NCBI RefSeq assembly: GCF_020906515.1
Contig: NC_085853.1
Location: forward strand, 1,054,001-1,118,000
Source of the DNA: Vanrija pseudolonga
Lineage: Eukaryota; Basidiomycota; Tremellomycetes; Trichosporonales; Trichosporonaceae
Direction: 5' to 3'
Length of the DNA: 64,000 nt
Part shown: piece after piece, positions 63,306 to 64,000 of the stretch
Layout of the letters: each line of letters opens with the position of its first letter
Numbering within the stretch: the first letter of the stretch is position 1
The notes under the pieces: model-generated
Told to the model about the DNA's origin: nothing
The model's database searches: none
The model's input: the letters and a program-made list of their open reading frames with translations, nothing else
Position numbers and translations under genes: made by a program

Positions 63306-64000
63306 AATGCTCGGGGGGTTTCTTAAAAGAGCTTTGGGTGTGGGTTTGGGAGGGTTTAGGAGGGCTTTGTGTGTGGGTAGGCTTTGGGAAGCGATACGCA
63401 CACGATATCTGAACCTTGAAGATCAGTGGGGAAAAGAGAAATCAGTCGCGACGGGGGCCAGGTATATGTGACAGATTTTTTTTTCCTCCTGGACGAATGC
63501 TTCCGCCTGACTGGTCACGCCATTGCGACGGGGTGGATAAGGCATGGCGGAAGAGCAGAGGAGGTCAAGCAGTACGTAAGAAGCCAGAGTGCCACACTGG
63601 GTCGTTGGCAAGTCCCCGCGGCGATTGAGGCGTCTGGCTGTCGTCTGCAAAGTATGGACGTTGGAGACGTCAGAGTGCCACTTGTCGCATTGCTTTTGAG
63701 CGGCGCAGATGGTCTTGGCATGTCGCACTGTGTGTGTGTGACGGCGCGTAACGGATCTGCGGATCTGCGATGCATCGGGCTGCGTATGTCGATCACTGTT
63801 TGTGGGGTGGGCCGGCGTTACCTACAGCCTCCGTCGCAGGGTCCGGGGCTTTTGGCAGTGGTCCTTTGGCCCGAGTAACGCAACACCTGACGTCACTCGA
63901 ACACACCAGATTTGGGCTTCAACGGCATGCCGCAAGGTCCGAAGGCTGCACGATGGGCGTCGCAATGCACAGATTGCCCCGGATATTATGCATGATTGCT
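63306..64000. other. Intergenic to the window end
   Basis: Promoter side of the pseudokinase gene. A t-rich run (gatttttttttcc) lies near 63.48 kb. No gene supported; a gene could begin beyond the window edge. Confidence 0.5.

Overview
The window looks like nuclear DNA of a basidiomycete yeast, most likely a tremellomycete of the Trichosporonales type. This is inference from four things: high GC content; nearly every multi-exon gene split by short introns (mostly 32-60 bases, GT-AG, with CTRAC-like branch sites before the 3' AG); polypyrimidine-rich 5' leaders; and basidiomycete-type proteins (an Ecl1-type zinc-finger protein, a PPPDE-thioredoxin-PUL protein, a SAM-like tail-anchored protein). 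I saw no virus-derived or LTR-type element and no CRISPR array. The only tRNA-like sequence is near 61.5 kb.

Layout: 0-10 kb holds an F-box-like gene, a tail-anchored SAM-like protein, a small protein with a predicted N-terminal acylation signal, an ACC-synthase-like PLP enzyme in nine exons, and a second F-box-like gene. 10-12 kb appears gene-free. 12-25 kb holds a large DUF6604-like gene with an in-frame TGA, a PPPDE/thioredoxin/PUL gene with an apparent one-base frame break, a Vam7-like PX-SNARE gene, an RNase III-fold gene that seems to lack one catalytic acid, and an Ecl1-type zinc-finger gene. 24.7-28.7 kb is a gene-poor stretch, followed by a secreted two-domain fasciclin gene and a long disordered protein.

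35-46 kb is rich in small-molecule metabolism: a Baeyer-Villiger-type flavin monooxygenase, an aldo-keto reductase, a secreted GPI-type glucose/sorbosone dehydrogenase-like protein, and an MFS anion:cation symporter whose promoter carries paired zinc-cluster-type sites and E-boxes. 46-53 kb holds two convergent F-box-like paralogs, a SND3/PHO88-like membrane protein and a ferric reductase that share a promoter region, and a small unknown gene. 54-64 kb holds a tandem array of hairpins with changing stems and constant loop length, an active-looking protein kinase, a seven-exon orphan gene whose introns are all phase 0, a tRNA-like sequence with a poor anticodon stem, and a membrane-anchored predicted pseudokinase.

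The genes do not form one obvious pathway. Recurring themes are a lineage-specific F-box-like family (five copies) and a kinase/pseudokinase neighbourhood with fast-evolving genes. All exon boundaries were read by eye from splice consensus and frame continuity. They are firm where a conserved domain crosses the junction and tentative elsewhere.
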